From Hemibagrus wyckioides (Eukaryota > Chordata > Actinopteri > Siluriformes > Bagridae), in contig NC_080712.1 in NCBI RefSeq assembly GCF_019097595.1, forward strand, positions 19,926,146 through 19,990,145: a stretch of 64,000 nucleotides of DNA, read 5' to 3'. Of this stretch, positions 1 to 12,400 are shown piece after piece. The position numbers and the translations under genes are program-made. The notes under the pieces are model-generated. The model saw nothing but the letters and a program-made list of their open reading frames with translations, was not told where the DNA came from and ran no database searches. Position 1 is the first letter of the stretch. Each line of letters begins with the position of its first letter.

Positions 1-1982
1 CTACATTTATGTGTGCACAAATTGTACAAAACTTATTGCATTTTCATTTTTTTCATTTTTCAGTTTAAAACAGCATATGTTCTTAAGTACAATGTTTTGT
101 CATTCATTTAATGTGACTACACACAAAAATGTGATTTACACAAAAATTCCATGTGAGCCACCTAAGAAGAACGTGCATGTGTAAATAGGAGCGATCCAGT
201 AAATGTGAGCCGAGTTTCCTAAAAGTTAAGGGTTTTCAAATTACAGAGCAAATCTCTGTCAGTGATGATAGTGTTACCATGCTTCTGGGAAACCTGCCCA
301 AATAATTTAGATCTGACTACACACACTTTTGAACTGTAGGTGTTAAAGTATTGATATTTGATCAAAGGTTACAGCTTACTCATTATTCATCTACTTCAAT
401 TCCTAAATTACTGGAACTTGAGCAGCTGTGTACAAACAACTATATTTTTATTCCTTGTACATTATATATTTAAGGGGGAGAGATTCCAGATTTTTGCTCA
501 GTCATAATGCAGTGAAGACACTATTTCTGAGAATAGGAAGTTTCTGAAATAAATTATTGTGCTTGTCATAGACAACAGGTTGCTCTAAAAAACATCATAC
601 ACCAACCAGTAAATAAAAATCTAAGGTACTAGTGTATAACCCATTTAAATTACTGCCTAACCATTAAGGCAAAAGTTATACTGTATTTATGCTTATGTCG
701 TGTTCTCTGCATGTATGTGTCTAGAAAAGATGGCATTGCTACTATATCACAGTTGACAGGTAACTTTGCTGAGTGTCAGGGGATGTAGTGCACTTTACAT
801 TTTGACAGTAGAGAGACATTAAGCACAGTTTGCAGACATATAATATGCAGGGACTGAGAGAGTGTATATGTTTGGAAGGAAGAACAAAGCAGCGCAACAA
901 AAAGGCTCTAGCTGGGTGGAGACTATGAGGTGCAAAACCGTTAAACAGACAAAATGACATGGCTCAGGTCAGAGGAATTCAGAGGTGAGAGCAACTTTTC
1001 TACACTACTGCTTGGAGCCGGTTAATTTGACTCAGGATATTAAAATATAACAAAATAATCCGGACCTGAGAAATCCTTATAGAAATAAAGATTATGTAAG
1101 GGTAGAATTATGGAATTTTTCCTTTAGGTGAAACTAAAAGGATATTACACTTACTGTACTGCAAAACAAAAGTCTGGTAAATCCCATGTTTTCTAAAAAC
1201 ATCTGCTGAATAATATATCAGGGATATTCCTGAAACTCCCAGCCTAATGTGTTTACAGACATCAGAAAATTAGCTGTTGTCTCGTACTTTTTTTTGTGCT
1301 ATCTTTATGCAGGTGATCCTGAACCAGATCCAGGGGTGTTTATATGGAACCATTTCATTTTTAATTCAACAAAACATAGGCATGTATTTTATTTGAAAGT
1401 AAAAATGTCCATCATTTCATAATATTTAATGATAAATTTGTACTCCCTGTTAATGACAAACAAATGTGGGGTTTTTTTTTTCATGAATATAATACCAGTT
1501 TTTCAGTTTCTGATAATAAATATCGGCTTTCCAATTACCATTCAGAAACGTAAAGCTCTGAAATGAGTAAATGTAAATGTAGTTTTGTTGATGTTTTTAA
1601 TTTTCAAAGTGTGTATCTAACTGCTGATGCATGTCCACCCCTTACTGAAATTGCGTGCACTTCTAAAAAAGAGCTTACAAGCCACAGAGATGTGATGGGA
1701 ATGGGTGGGCGTCTATGTTAAAATATTACTAACCATTTCTAATTAGCCAGGGCAAATTTAGTAACTCAGGAAGGGTTGGAATATCTTCTTCTCTGACTGA
1801 CTGCTCTTACATCAGTGGGGATTTCAGCACAGTACTGGACGAGCTGATCTCTGTCAGCGTGAGATGATGATGTTAAGCTCACAGCTTTCACTCAAATAAA
1901 ACTCCAGCTCTGTCTCATTTACATCTGCTCCACTTCACTACACTGGCCTTCACAACTTCATCTTTCTCTCTGTCTCTCTCTG

Positions 1983-2026
<44 letters not shown>

Positions 2027-3290
2027 ACACTCTAGCTTAATTACACTTTTTTTATTTATCATTTTTAGATTTGTGATATTTTATACAAACATATAATATT
2101 ACTCATGCTATGTTATATGAAATTCGCACAAGGTTGGATTGTTTTTCAGTGCTTTAACGGGGAATTTCGTGAATCAAACATAAAATACAACATAATCCAA
2201 AAAAAGTGATGCATTGTTCCCTAACTTTAAAATGGAAGTAAAACGGGCAGATTTTGTCTGAATATAAAACAGAAAATAAATTAATAGGTTATTTCTATAT
2301 ACATATCAATATAAATACACCCATTTAATTTTAAATTTAAATTTAAATGAATCAAACCCACTAAAGATGAGATATTTTCAAGCGCTCCTCCCGATTACTG
2401 TGCGCATGTATATTTATATATATTTTTATTTCCCATGTTTTGTTTCTTTGGACTGTATTAACACGGACATGAAGTTAGTTAGACAAAGAAGTTCTCATTG
2501 CAAGGAAAACGAGACAAATTTAGACTCGGTGTTGGCTGTCCCACAGGGGAAAAGATGCAAATTATTCATACTTTGCCTATTGTTTTTCACCTAATCTAGC
2601 CCTACAAACTACATTGTTCTCACAGCCTTATTTTCTGGATATATTTATATATATATATTGCTCGGCTGGATTAAGGTTATTCCAGGTCAACGATTAGGAT
2701 AATAATTAGTATTATTAAAAGGGTTCGAGGATGTGCAAATATACTATACATAATATTACATTTTTATATGAATAAGTTATAAGAAAAGGAAACGAAAAAA
2801 AGAGAGTGATGGAAAAGTCGCGCTGTTGGTGAAGAGTGTAAAGAGCGGAAAAAGCAACAGGTGCCTCTCAGTATGAGGCGCTTCCGAAAGTAAAGGACAG
2901 CATTTTTTCTCCACAAAGACTATTTCTAAAATGTGTGTAAGGTGTGTAACGAAAATATGTGTTTTACACTTTCTGGGTACGATCTACTGTTTCTACGTCC
3001 AACATAATTTTGGTTTGAATCAGTTGGATTATAAGGATACGATTCCTCTCTGGAAAACCAGAGGGAAAATGTCGCTTATTCATATCCAAAAATCTTTCCC
3101 AAAAGTAAGCCACATCAGTCTACTGATTATTATTTTGTAAGAAATGTAAAGTAATTGTAAACTGATGGAGAACACTGAAACTTTTTGTAACCACTCCACG
3201 TTGTAACAGTCTGGGAGAAGTGAAGCGCACCTGCTGCCTACTTTAGGACTGAAGTTTTCCACTATGCCCGCTCTTTCTCGCTCCCCTAAC
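1..3290. other. AT-rich stretch with no recognisable exon
   Basis: Both strands were read. Only short frames without conserved motifs or flanking splice sites are seen. A TC-rich simple repeat lies at about 1965-2020. By synteny with human 7p12.2 this could be the upstream or first-intron region of ikzf1, but none of its coding exons was recognised here. Confidence 0.5.
1965..2020. repeat. (TC)n microsatellite
   Basis: A run of TC and TGTC units, nearly pure in its second half, in otherwise AT-rich DNA. Confidence 0.9.
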
Positions 3291-3665
3291 AGAACTTTAT
3301 TTCGACTTTGACCCCAATCTGGCGCACCTGAACGTGTGTGTGAGTGTGTGACAGCGCGGCTAAGTTGATGTCCATACCTGTTAGTCCTCGGCTCGGGTGC
3401 AGTATGAAGCTGTTCCAGGCGCGCACCGCTCCATGTGGCGCAGTCCGAGGCGGCGCGGCGGCGCTGGGGATGCGCGGTCCCTCCCCTCCTCCCCACTGCA
3501 CTTCCTCCTTCCAGCCCAGCATGCCTCACGCGTCTGCAATCAGCCGAAACCTCCCGCAAGCTTTTATTTTCCACAGGCCGAGCTACTCCCGCAAGCCCTT
3601 GGCACTTCGTTTTGCGTCGTGCCAGTCAAAGAGGACGGCCAGTAGAGTAGCGCTGGCAGCCATGC
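3290..3665. promoter_or_regulatory. CpG-rich island, likely promoter or first exon of an unidentified gene
   Basis: This roughly 375-bp block is much richer in GC and CpG than its surroundings (for example GGCGGCGCGGCGGCGCTGGG at about 3450-3470). Reading the minus strand, a donor-like AACAG|GTATGG sits near 3376, so an untranslated first exon running left is possible. The frames through it on both strands lack recognisable domains. Position left of spmip7 fits an ikzf1 promoter by synteny. That identification is inference only. Confidence 0.45.
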
Positions 3666-3791
3666 ATGAGATGGGATGAGCGGAGTGGACCATTCATGGG
3701 TTATTCATTTAGCTTCTCTCAAGAGAGAGACAGCACCGAGGGTCTCATCTTGTTACCTGATTTTACTAACAATACTGTGGGTAATAATGGA

Positions 3792-3793
<2 letters not shown>

Positions 3794-3828
<35 letters not shown>
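3794..3828. repeat. (AT)n microsatellite
   Basis: Pure AT dinucleotide run of about 17 units, about 80 bp left of a long GATA array. Confidence 0.95.
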
Positions 3829-3829
<1 letters not shown>

Positions 3830-3906
3830 GTATTGCAATAGTACCCAAAAGGTTTTTTGGAGCATAGCATCATTTTATGATTCATTAACCATTTCCATAA
3901 ACATAT

Positions 3907-3907
<1 letters not shown>

Positions 3908-4001
<94 letters not shown>
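3908..4001. repeat. (GATA)n tetranucleotide array
   Basis: About 23 uninterrupted GATA units, ending in ATATACACAC. Spurious frames of repeated SIYL on the minus strand come from this array. Confidence 0.97.
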
Positions 4002-5677
4002 TACACACTTCACTGGGATGACTTTATATGTGCTGGTTTCATCTCTGTGTCAACATAGGTTGTGTCATAAAGTATTCAGGGGCTTTACTGGCAACAACCT
4101 ATGCAATGTTTTTTTTTTTTTTTTTTTTATACCGGCATTGTAAATTCCCATACAAATTCATTTTTAATGTATTTTAGGAATTTCAAATAATTTGCTTTAA
4201 CACTCTATATTGTTATGCTCACCCACAGAGGAGGTCACAATTTATTCTCTATTACTTTATAGACTGCTTCTAACCACATGACGTGCTTCCCCACATTCCC
4301 TTCATTAAACCCTATACACACTACAGATATGCCATTTGGTTATATGGCTTGGCTCAATGACCTCATTTGAATTGTATCCTAGTTCATCTTAATTTTTGGA
4401 CTATTTTTTTAATTGCTTTAATTTTGTATTAAATCTAACTAGAAACTCACATTAAGCAAGACAACATTTTTAACACAAAAATCGTGTATCCTATTAAAAA
4501 CACTTTACGAACCTTTATACTATTGCTTTACATTTTTGTTTAGCCATTTTATTTTCCAGTCATATTAACTGCATCGATTCTGTTTCATGATCTCAGGATC
4601 AACCTCCTTGGCCACTTCTTTATTATTATTATAAAATTAATCATTTGACTCAAAATGGATGCACTGATGATACTGCTACCAATTATTCCCAGAGATATCA
4701 TTTTTGCATTAATATTTATAGAAGTTGTCAATAAATAATGAGAATGGGAGAAAGTTTTGTTAAAATAAATAGACTTATTTCATTCCCATGTTTTGTCATT
4801 ATATTGTAAATGATGTTTCCAGTACACTGCTTCATGGCTACCCTGGAAGGCAATAAGCCATTTGGACAATTGTAACTTTTCTCTTCCAGTGATCCTAATG
4901 TTTGACCCTCCCAGGTTGCTGTTTGAGCTGCTGAGTCATGTGTAGTAGGACGCTGCTCTTATCTCCAGTCAGCCAGGAGGACTTTCACAGGCAGTTGGTT
5001 TGTGTGAGTGAGGAAACATGGATGATATTGCTGCAGGATTACCTGCTCTGGTGTACTGGGTAGGTTCACTGGATAATTAGTGGATATGTTAAGAATTCTA
5101 AAGAGCACTGTCAATGCCAATGGAGATCATGGTCTCATTTTGCTCTGTAATTCTACAGTATGGAGGTGTGGAGTCGGTCCACTCCATAGGCCAGAGGCCA
5201 GGCAGAGGGAATTCAAATGAGGGCATGATTCAGCAGACTGTACTCCGGCTCCAATCAACCCTACCAGAGCTGATCAGCGGCTTCCAAAACAGAGAGATAC
5301 CAACAAATCCCACTGACTCAGCATAAATGCTTGTGTCTGAGAGGTCAGGAGCATGGGAGGATATCAGGACATGTCAGAGTGTTACATAAAAACATTATGT
5401 ATTCTGTATAGACCCTTAATAGATTAACCGATACACAAGAGTGACCAGTCTAATCCCTCCATTTTTTATGTTTAAGAAAAATTCTGAACTGAAACATATC
5501 ACTTCTATTTTATAGTGAAACAAATCAGTCAAAAACTCAAGAACTAGAATATATTATGCCAAAAATTACTTAAAATCGATTTAAATATATTATAAGACAC
5601 ATCATGCAATTTGCTGACCAAGAGTCCAATAATTTTCAGCATAAATCCAAAAAAAAAAAAAAACAGGAAGTTCTGTG

Positions 5678-5678
<1 letters not shown>

Positions 5679-5711
<33 letters not shown>

Positions 5712-5736
5712 GTTATTGTTATTATTATTATTATTG
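5679..5736. repeat. (ATT)n trinucleotide repeat
   Basis: Tandem ATT units with two TTG interruptions. Confidence 0.93.
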
Positions 5737-7198
5737 TAACTAAACCTGGTCTAACACTACCACAAACATTATAGATGGCTTTTTAGTCACAAGTCAATAT
5801 ATTCTATATTGTAAAAATTGGATTTCAGTTGAAAATGTTTGCTTCTTGGTGTAGCGGTTAAAACTCATTAGCTCAATTAAATGAGTACCAATTATGGACA
5901 GACTGACAGAAGTGAGCAGTCCATTGTTATTTCATGGATCTTTAAGCAGCCCATATTTTAGACGCTTAAACAACTTGTAATCCATAATTGATTTAGACGC
6001 TTAAGTTTGAAGTGTTCAAGATTGGTAATCACATTAATAGTCAAATTTATTTAAAATCTCAATCCGGAGCCTCACGTTCTTTGGGATTACATTATGCAGC
6101 AAGATGTCAGAGTAAATTAAATTCCCTTGTGCACACTAAAGTGTCAATTTCCTTATGGTAATCATCTGCTGGAATGGATGTGTCAGTAGAAGGAGTCAGG
6201 CATGCCTGACATTTACCCTCTTTATGGAGAAATGACAGGGAAAAAAAAAATCAAGGGGTGGCAGAGAAATTAATCTTTCGCACGAGTGAGTATGGAAAAG
6301 CAGCTAAAAGACTGTTGAAGAATCAACCGTTATGTTTGTGACCCCAACAAGAAAATTAAGCCAGTAATAGCAATAGACCAAAGAGGATGAGAGGGGACGT
6401 GGGCTGAGGATACCAGACGACGAGAACTACACATACACCACTGTTGGAGATCATTTTTTGATGTGAATGATGCTGCACAATAACATCAAGGCCCAAAAAA
6501 CAAATTCAGATGCACTAGTTAAGAAAATATAGACACTGACAAGTTGAATGAACATTTCTCATTAGTGTATTACTATGCTGCAGATATCTTAATAGTGCTG
6601 TACAATACTATTGTATCAAAACAGTCATTATATGGCTCCATCTAACTTTTTGCTTTTTCTTTTTAGAAAAAAAATGTCATTGCATCCAGCATACTTAAGC
6701 ACAGATTTAAGAAAGGACAAAGCATGAATGAAGAATAAATTAATACATTACGGAACACTGAACATAGGTATGAAGTTAATAAAAGTGTTTAAGTAAATAA
6801 AACAGCTTTCACCAAATAAAATTCAAACCTTTTTTTTCCACAGGTACTGAAATTTGGTATTTCACAGGTAAGTGAATATGATGTTTTTTGTTCTGACTAG
6901 CATGTCACTGGCTAGCTGTCTAATCAGACATCGATCAGCAACAGACATTTAATTTTAATGCCATCAAATATCCATGTCAGAAACACTACTAATGTTTAGA
7001 AATGTATTTTTCATTTTATAGATAACAGTATATGAATAAGTGTGGAAGTCATAAACTAAAAAGGGGAAACACATGAATGTCAAAGATGGCTATAGTTTTG
7101 TTTTTTTGTTTTTTAAATGCTTTTATTTAATGAGTAAGTGATTTTTGTGTTTGTTTACACTGTAAGATTTTGCAGCCCAGGGAATTAACCAATACTGT

Positions 7199-7375
7199 AC
7201 AGCTTTCCAACCCTGAAATACCCCCTGTCCCACACATTTTAGTGTTCTCCTGTTCTAACACCCCTTTCAACTCAGGAAGAGCTGTTAATTACCTGAGTAA
7301 TTCAATCAGGTGTATTTGGAAAACAATAAAAATGTGTAGGATGCGGGTATTCCAGGGTTGGAAACCTGTGCAGTA
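7199..7375. mobile_element. Small foldback (MITE-like) repeat
   Basis: The ends are imperfect inverted copies: ACAGCTTTCCAACCCTG at the left and CAGGGTTGGAAACCTGT at the right. The interior includes CCCCTGTCCCACACATTTTA, which I recognise as a common teleost dispersed repeat. No open frame is present. A clean target duplication is not visible, so superfamily assignment (hAT-like by the CAG ends) is tentative. Confidence 0.6.
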
Positions 7376-9494
7376 CATGTTTATTTTACTTTTACATTTA
7401 ATTTGAGTGGTTGTAATTTTTTTAAAGGGGCTCTCTTCGGATCACTCTCTGATTAAGAAAATCTACCAGAGGGAGAAACTGGAACAGGAGAACTTATAGG
7501 TTATATTATTACCAGTGTATATGCTGTTCTGTTGAACAGTGCTGTGTAAATCCCCATCCCTGATTCCTGTTATTTAACTTAAACAAGTAACCATGCATTC
7601 ATTATTGTAGAAAACACAAACCCTTTACATTCCGAATAATTTACATGAACTCTACAGTAAAAGAGGCGCCTATATATCTTAATATATATATTTATATACA
7701 GAATAAACAGTATTAGTTTATTAAGAACATTGTACTCTATTTGTAGAGGTAGCAATTTGTATTTTTTACAGACCTACATATTGTAGCAGTATATTACTCA
7801 AAAAAAAACAAAACACACAGCTTCATTTCTACATTTATAAGAGCTATAGGATGTCTTTTTTGGATGTATTTCACTCCAGACCAGCTGCAGTATCGTACTT
7901 TTAACACATTTAATACCGGACAACAGCACTGTGATTCTCGATTGTGATCAGAAAGAGTAGAGAATAGTACAATGTTCAGGACATGCTGTTTTTGGAACTT
8001 TCACACATTACACTGTCGTTGATTAGTTTCCTATAACATCACACTCCATTGTGTATTATTCTTTACATATTGTTTTGAACATTGTACTTTTCACTGGTAA
8101 AATATCATCAATATAATAGTATAATGTATCGTTGTAGATGAGCTACATTTCTGATAAAAAGGTCTAAAATCTTCCTTATAAAATAACTCCAGAAAGCATC
8201 ATAAATCAAGAAAAGTGGATTAGTATAAAATAAAATGAACTAAAATAAACAGTGAGACCAAGCCTTGCAATTATAATGTCTTATTTTATTTTTTAACTTC
8301 CCTTTATTGTAAACCTGTCTGATGTCAATTAATAAACAAACCATCCAGACAACTAGAATATATGTTACTGCAGTGGTATGGGTTTTGACATGTAGTGACT
8401 GTTGTTTCGAAACTGTTGTTTTGCCTCCAAACCATACCCAGGCCAGTAAAACGTCCATGGCCCCTGTGTGGACGTTAGTTATCTTCTAACCACATCTCCA
8501 TCTCTGGAAATGGTGTGGACAGGGCTGTTCTATCCACGGCTCTGCTCTCTAACTAACAGACAGAAACAGCAAGCTAAGCATGCTACTGGAGTGTGCTGAC
8601 GTCGATAATACACACACTAAAATTAGTAAAGGGGCCTCTTTTTAACACATCATTCCTACACATGCTTTAGTAGCTTTAGTATACAGATGAAGAATGATTG
8701 AACAAATTAATTTACTACTGAATAAAACTTTTATTGTGCTCTGTTCTGCTATGAAGTGTAAGTTTAGATATAAACTCCATATCAGTTTGAAATGATTCCA
8801 TTTACTACCGCCCATTTTATCTTTGAAAAGCTAAAACTTTGGTGGAGGGAACTCATCCTTTAGATTAAAGATATGTTTGGGTGCAAGAAATGAGTGAAAT
8901 CCTGAGGGGTTTGTAGAACAGAAATGAAGGTTACAGGGGGGAAACAGGAAACCAGCACGTTCCTATTTCCTGTCAACAGGTGAAGCTACATTGCCTTTTC
9001 TCGTTTATTCTCCAACCACAGTTCTTGGGGTGTAGACTATTTCAGAAAGTCTTTTTAAGAAACAGCAGATATTTCTTCATAGTTTACCTTCTGCTGTATA
9101 AATACCTGAGAGAGAATAAAACAGCAGCAAAGTTTAGCTGCATTGTTGCAACATTTTGTTATTGCAAATGATTGAGTAAATTCATTGAGGAAGTCATAAT
9201 ATGTAAAGAAGCACTTGAGAGAACAATGTGCAGGCATTATACTTTGATGCACACACACACGCCGCATACATACGAAAGCATACAACTATGAAATATTCTT
9301 CCAGATTCACAAAATGTCTCATCTGAATCAAAGGAAATTATGCTAATAAAGCATCTCATTATTCTGAACTAACAGAGAACCAGTCTGCGCAATCACATCA
9401 TTACTGATCTATTCATAAATACAGACTAGATTTCTTGAAAAGCAACATTTTTTACTCCTCCACTTTGTGGCTATTGTACTTTTGTGCAATGAGA

Positions 9495-12400
9495 CTATGA
9501 ATAAATGGGAGGTGTAGGAGTTTTAGGTTGAAGGAAAGGATTGCTCGGTGGGACAGTGATGATCATTCTGGACAGAGGGGCCTGCCGACCATGGGATGAT
9601 GGCGTTGAAGTGCTCCTACAAATTACACAGAACACCCACATTTAGTTGAGGTCAAAACAGCAGGATAACAAGTCTGAATGATAAACACATTACCTCTCAA
9701 TCTTTTAACCATTAATTACAATTAATGAATCAGCTGCATGGCTAGTGAGAGGAAGACATTTACCTACTCCAAATATTAAACTGTATTAAGAGTTAAAAGA
9801 GAACAATAGTTCATTTTAACAAGTCACTTGCAAAGCCTAGAGGAACCAAAACAAGAATTCTTGTTATAAGCGGAGTTAAGAGGAAGCTCTTAAAGGTGCT
9901 AACTGGTCCTCTTTTTCTGCTATAAGGGAAAGCTGGGAGGGTTGCTTTATCAGCAGAGGAAACAGATTTCAGAGGGCGAGTCTCTCCAGGAAAATGGATC
10001 TGGGTCAAGCGAAAACCACGATTACCACCAGCAGCTAGAACAGCTCAGCTCTGGAAGTGGCCATCTGTGGAAGGCTTCTCCAAAAGCCGGTAAACCAGGT
10101 CTTCCGAGACCCAGTTAGGAAACACGTTTTCAAAAAAAAAAAACAACAACAAAAAAAACAGTCCCTGGGTGAGGAGTTTGGTTTTCCTCTAGTGCCTCTC
10201 TTACACATTGCCTCCTCCTTCTTCCTTTCTACTCAAGCTGCACATGGCTCAATCCTACTCATTCTGAAAGCTGAGGACGTTTTACCGTTGATGCTGACAC
10301 TGAAAGGGAGGGAGGCTGTTGACCTGACCTACACCAAGTTGGTGCCACACTTTAACATTAATGCTCATAGTGGTACTTTTTGCAGTTCCTCATTTTAATG
10401 ATTTACAAGTTGAAAAGCAGTTATCTTCATCTCCTTATTCCACACATTTAAGCATGCTTTGTGGAGAAATCACCTTGTCAACGCTTGCGCTTAAATCATC
10501 TCTTGGTTCCTTAAATTTACTCTTTGACATCTCAGACCTCTCAGATAAAGAAGCTAGACCAAACGTTGAAAGGTTGTAAATTTAAGCCACAGTATTATGT
10601 TTTATACCATAAGGAACATGAGGGAGTGTTATACAAAAACCAAGAGCTGCAGAATTCACAGTGGGGGGGTAGTGAAACTGACTACCCCGGGCCTCTAGGT
10701 CAGAGGTTTCAAACTGTTTTCAGTAGATCCCAGTACCAATTTATTTCTAAACATAATCTAACTATTCTATTCTATTCTATTCTATTCTATTCTATTCTAT
10801 TCTATTCTATTCTATTCTATTCTATTATTCTATTTTAGGCTCATTATTAAAATGTGCACAGTAGTATTTTGCTAATATTAAGGTTTGGATTAAACCCTTT
10901 CAGATCATGTGATCAGTTAAACAGGATAATAAGTATATTGTGGGTTGCCATTTCTAAGTCTGCAAGAAAGTTAAAGAACAAATGATGGACCCCCACAGAC
11001 CCCACTGTGAGAAAAACAGACCTAGATAAAAAAAATAAATAAAAAAAAGACCCAGAAGGGAACAGGACTAAACTGTTTGCAAACAGAAATGGCCCAGCAG
11101 AGCCCTATATATGCAGAGAAATTCCTAAAGAACCCAAGCAGGGCACTATTCTGACAAAGGCAAAGAGACAGTCCTAAATAAGAGAAAGGAAATAGAGAAA
11201 AAGAAAGAGGTAGAGAGGAAATGGCCGATGATGGCTCAAATCATCCACTATTCATTATTTACTGTGTGTGATTATTATGATCAAATATGATAATAATATA
11301 GTGTGCTTATAATATCAAATGATGATGAATTTTAAAATAGTAATAACTGTGTGTCTCATCAGGAAAAGGTGTAACAACTCCAAAAGCACTTATTGTGTCA
11401 GCCCTCTAAAAGAAAAGCTGTATGAATGTGCTGCTTTGCTGCCACCTGCTGAGCTGACACAGTGTACACAAATAAAATGAAAATGAACTAACTTTGGTAA
11501 TCTGTTTGATAATTCATATAAAATAGCACAATGACAAGCTAAAAGGATTAATTCATGTTCAATTAAAGATGCTATATCCTGTAAAGCTTTGAAAACATAG
11601 TATCAGGTACATAGTATCTTTATCTAAGAATATATATGAATGTTCTTATAAAAAATGCTGTCATGTTTGAAACAGGTAATGAATAAATATATATGCAAGA
11701 TATAAAGCAAATAAAATAACTGAAAACACTGTATACTGTTTAGCACTTTTAACAATGGACATTATAGAAATATATAAATTCAGAATAAACGTTTTACATT
11801 TATGAATTTAAAAATATATCCCAAATGAGCAAGCCAGAGAGGAAAAACAATTTTGGGAAGAAAAAACTCCCTGAGATGATATTACACCTTGAGAGGAACT
11901 GGAATCTAAAGGAAACACATCCTAATCTGTGTCACTGGGTAGTGTGAATTGCCTTATAAACTGTGTACTATACTATACAATTAAAAAAAATGTTATGATG
12001 AGTTATGGAGTTAAGGAGGTTTATGTAATTACTTGTTTGTGACTGCACCCCACTGTAGATCTGACCATACATACATACACACGTTTTAAAAGCCATAGTA
12101 ATCATACTTCTTCCAACAATACATAATATTAGAACTTTTACTTGTTTTAAATATCTGTAATGTCCTATTGGTCATATTGAAAATATATATAGATTAGACC
12201 TGATATTCTGGTATCACATTGAAATCATGTGTCGATTGACAATTTTTTATCCTAAAAGAATGTGTTACAATATGTATGTGCCTTACCTTGTAGCCTGATG
12301 AGTGAGTATAGAAGAAGGCTGGCTGGTGGCTGCGGTGTGTGGTCTAACATGTAGAGCTTTCCCAGTGTAACCAGGAATAGTGGGACGGCTTTAAAAAAAG

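Larger units (their letters stand above)
4010..9494. other. Intergenic stretch between the CpG island and the spmip7 3' end
   Basis: No supported exon was found. It contains a poly-T run (about 4108-4128), an ATT array (about 5679-5736) and a foldback repeat (about 7199-7375). The remaining sequence is AT-rich, with short frames that have no motifs. Confidence 0.5.

Noticed and set aside
3080..3679. Overlapping frames of 80-164 codons on both strands in the CpG island
   Set aside because: GC-rich sequence lacks stop codons by chance. None has a recognisable domain and they conflict with one another.
3766..4008. Frame of repeated SIYL residues
   Set aside because: It is the GATA and AT arrays translated, not a protein.
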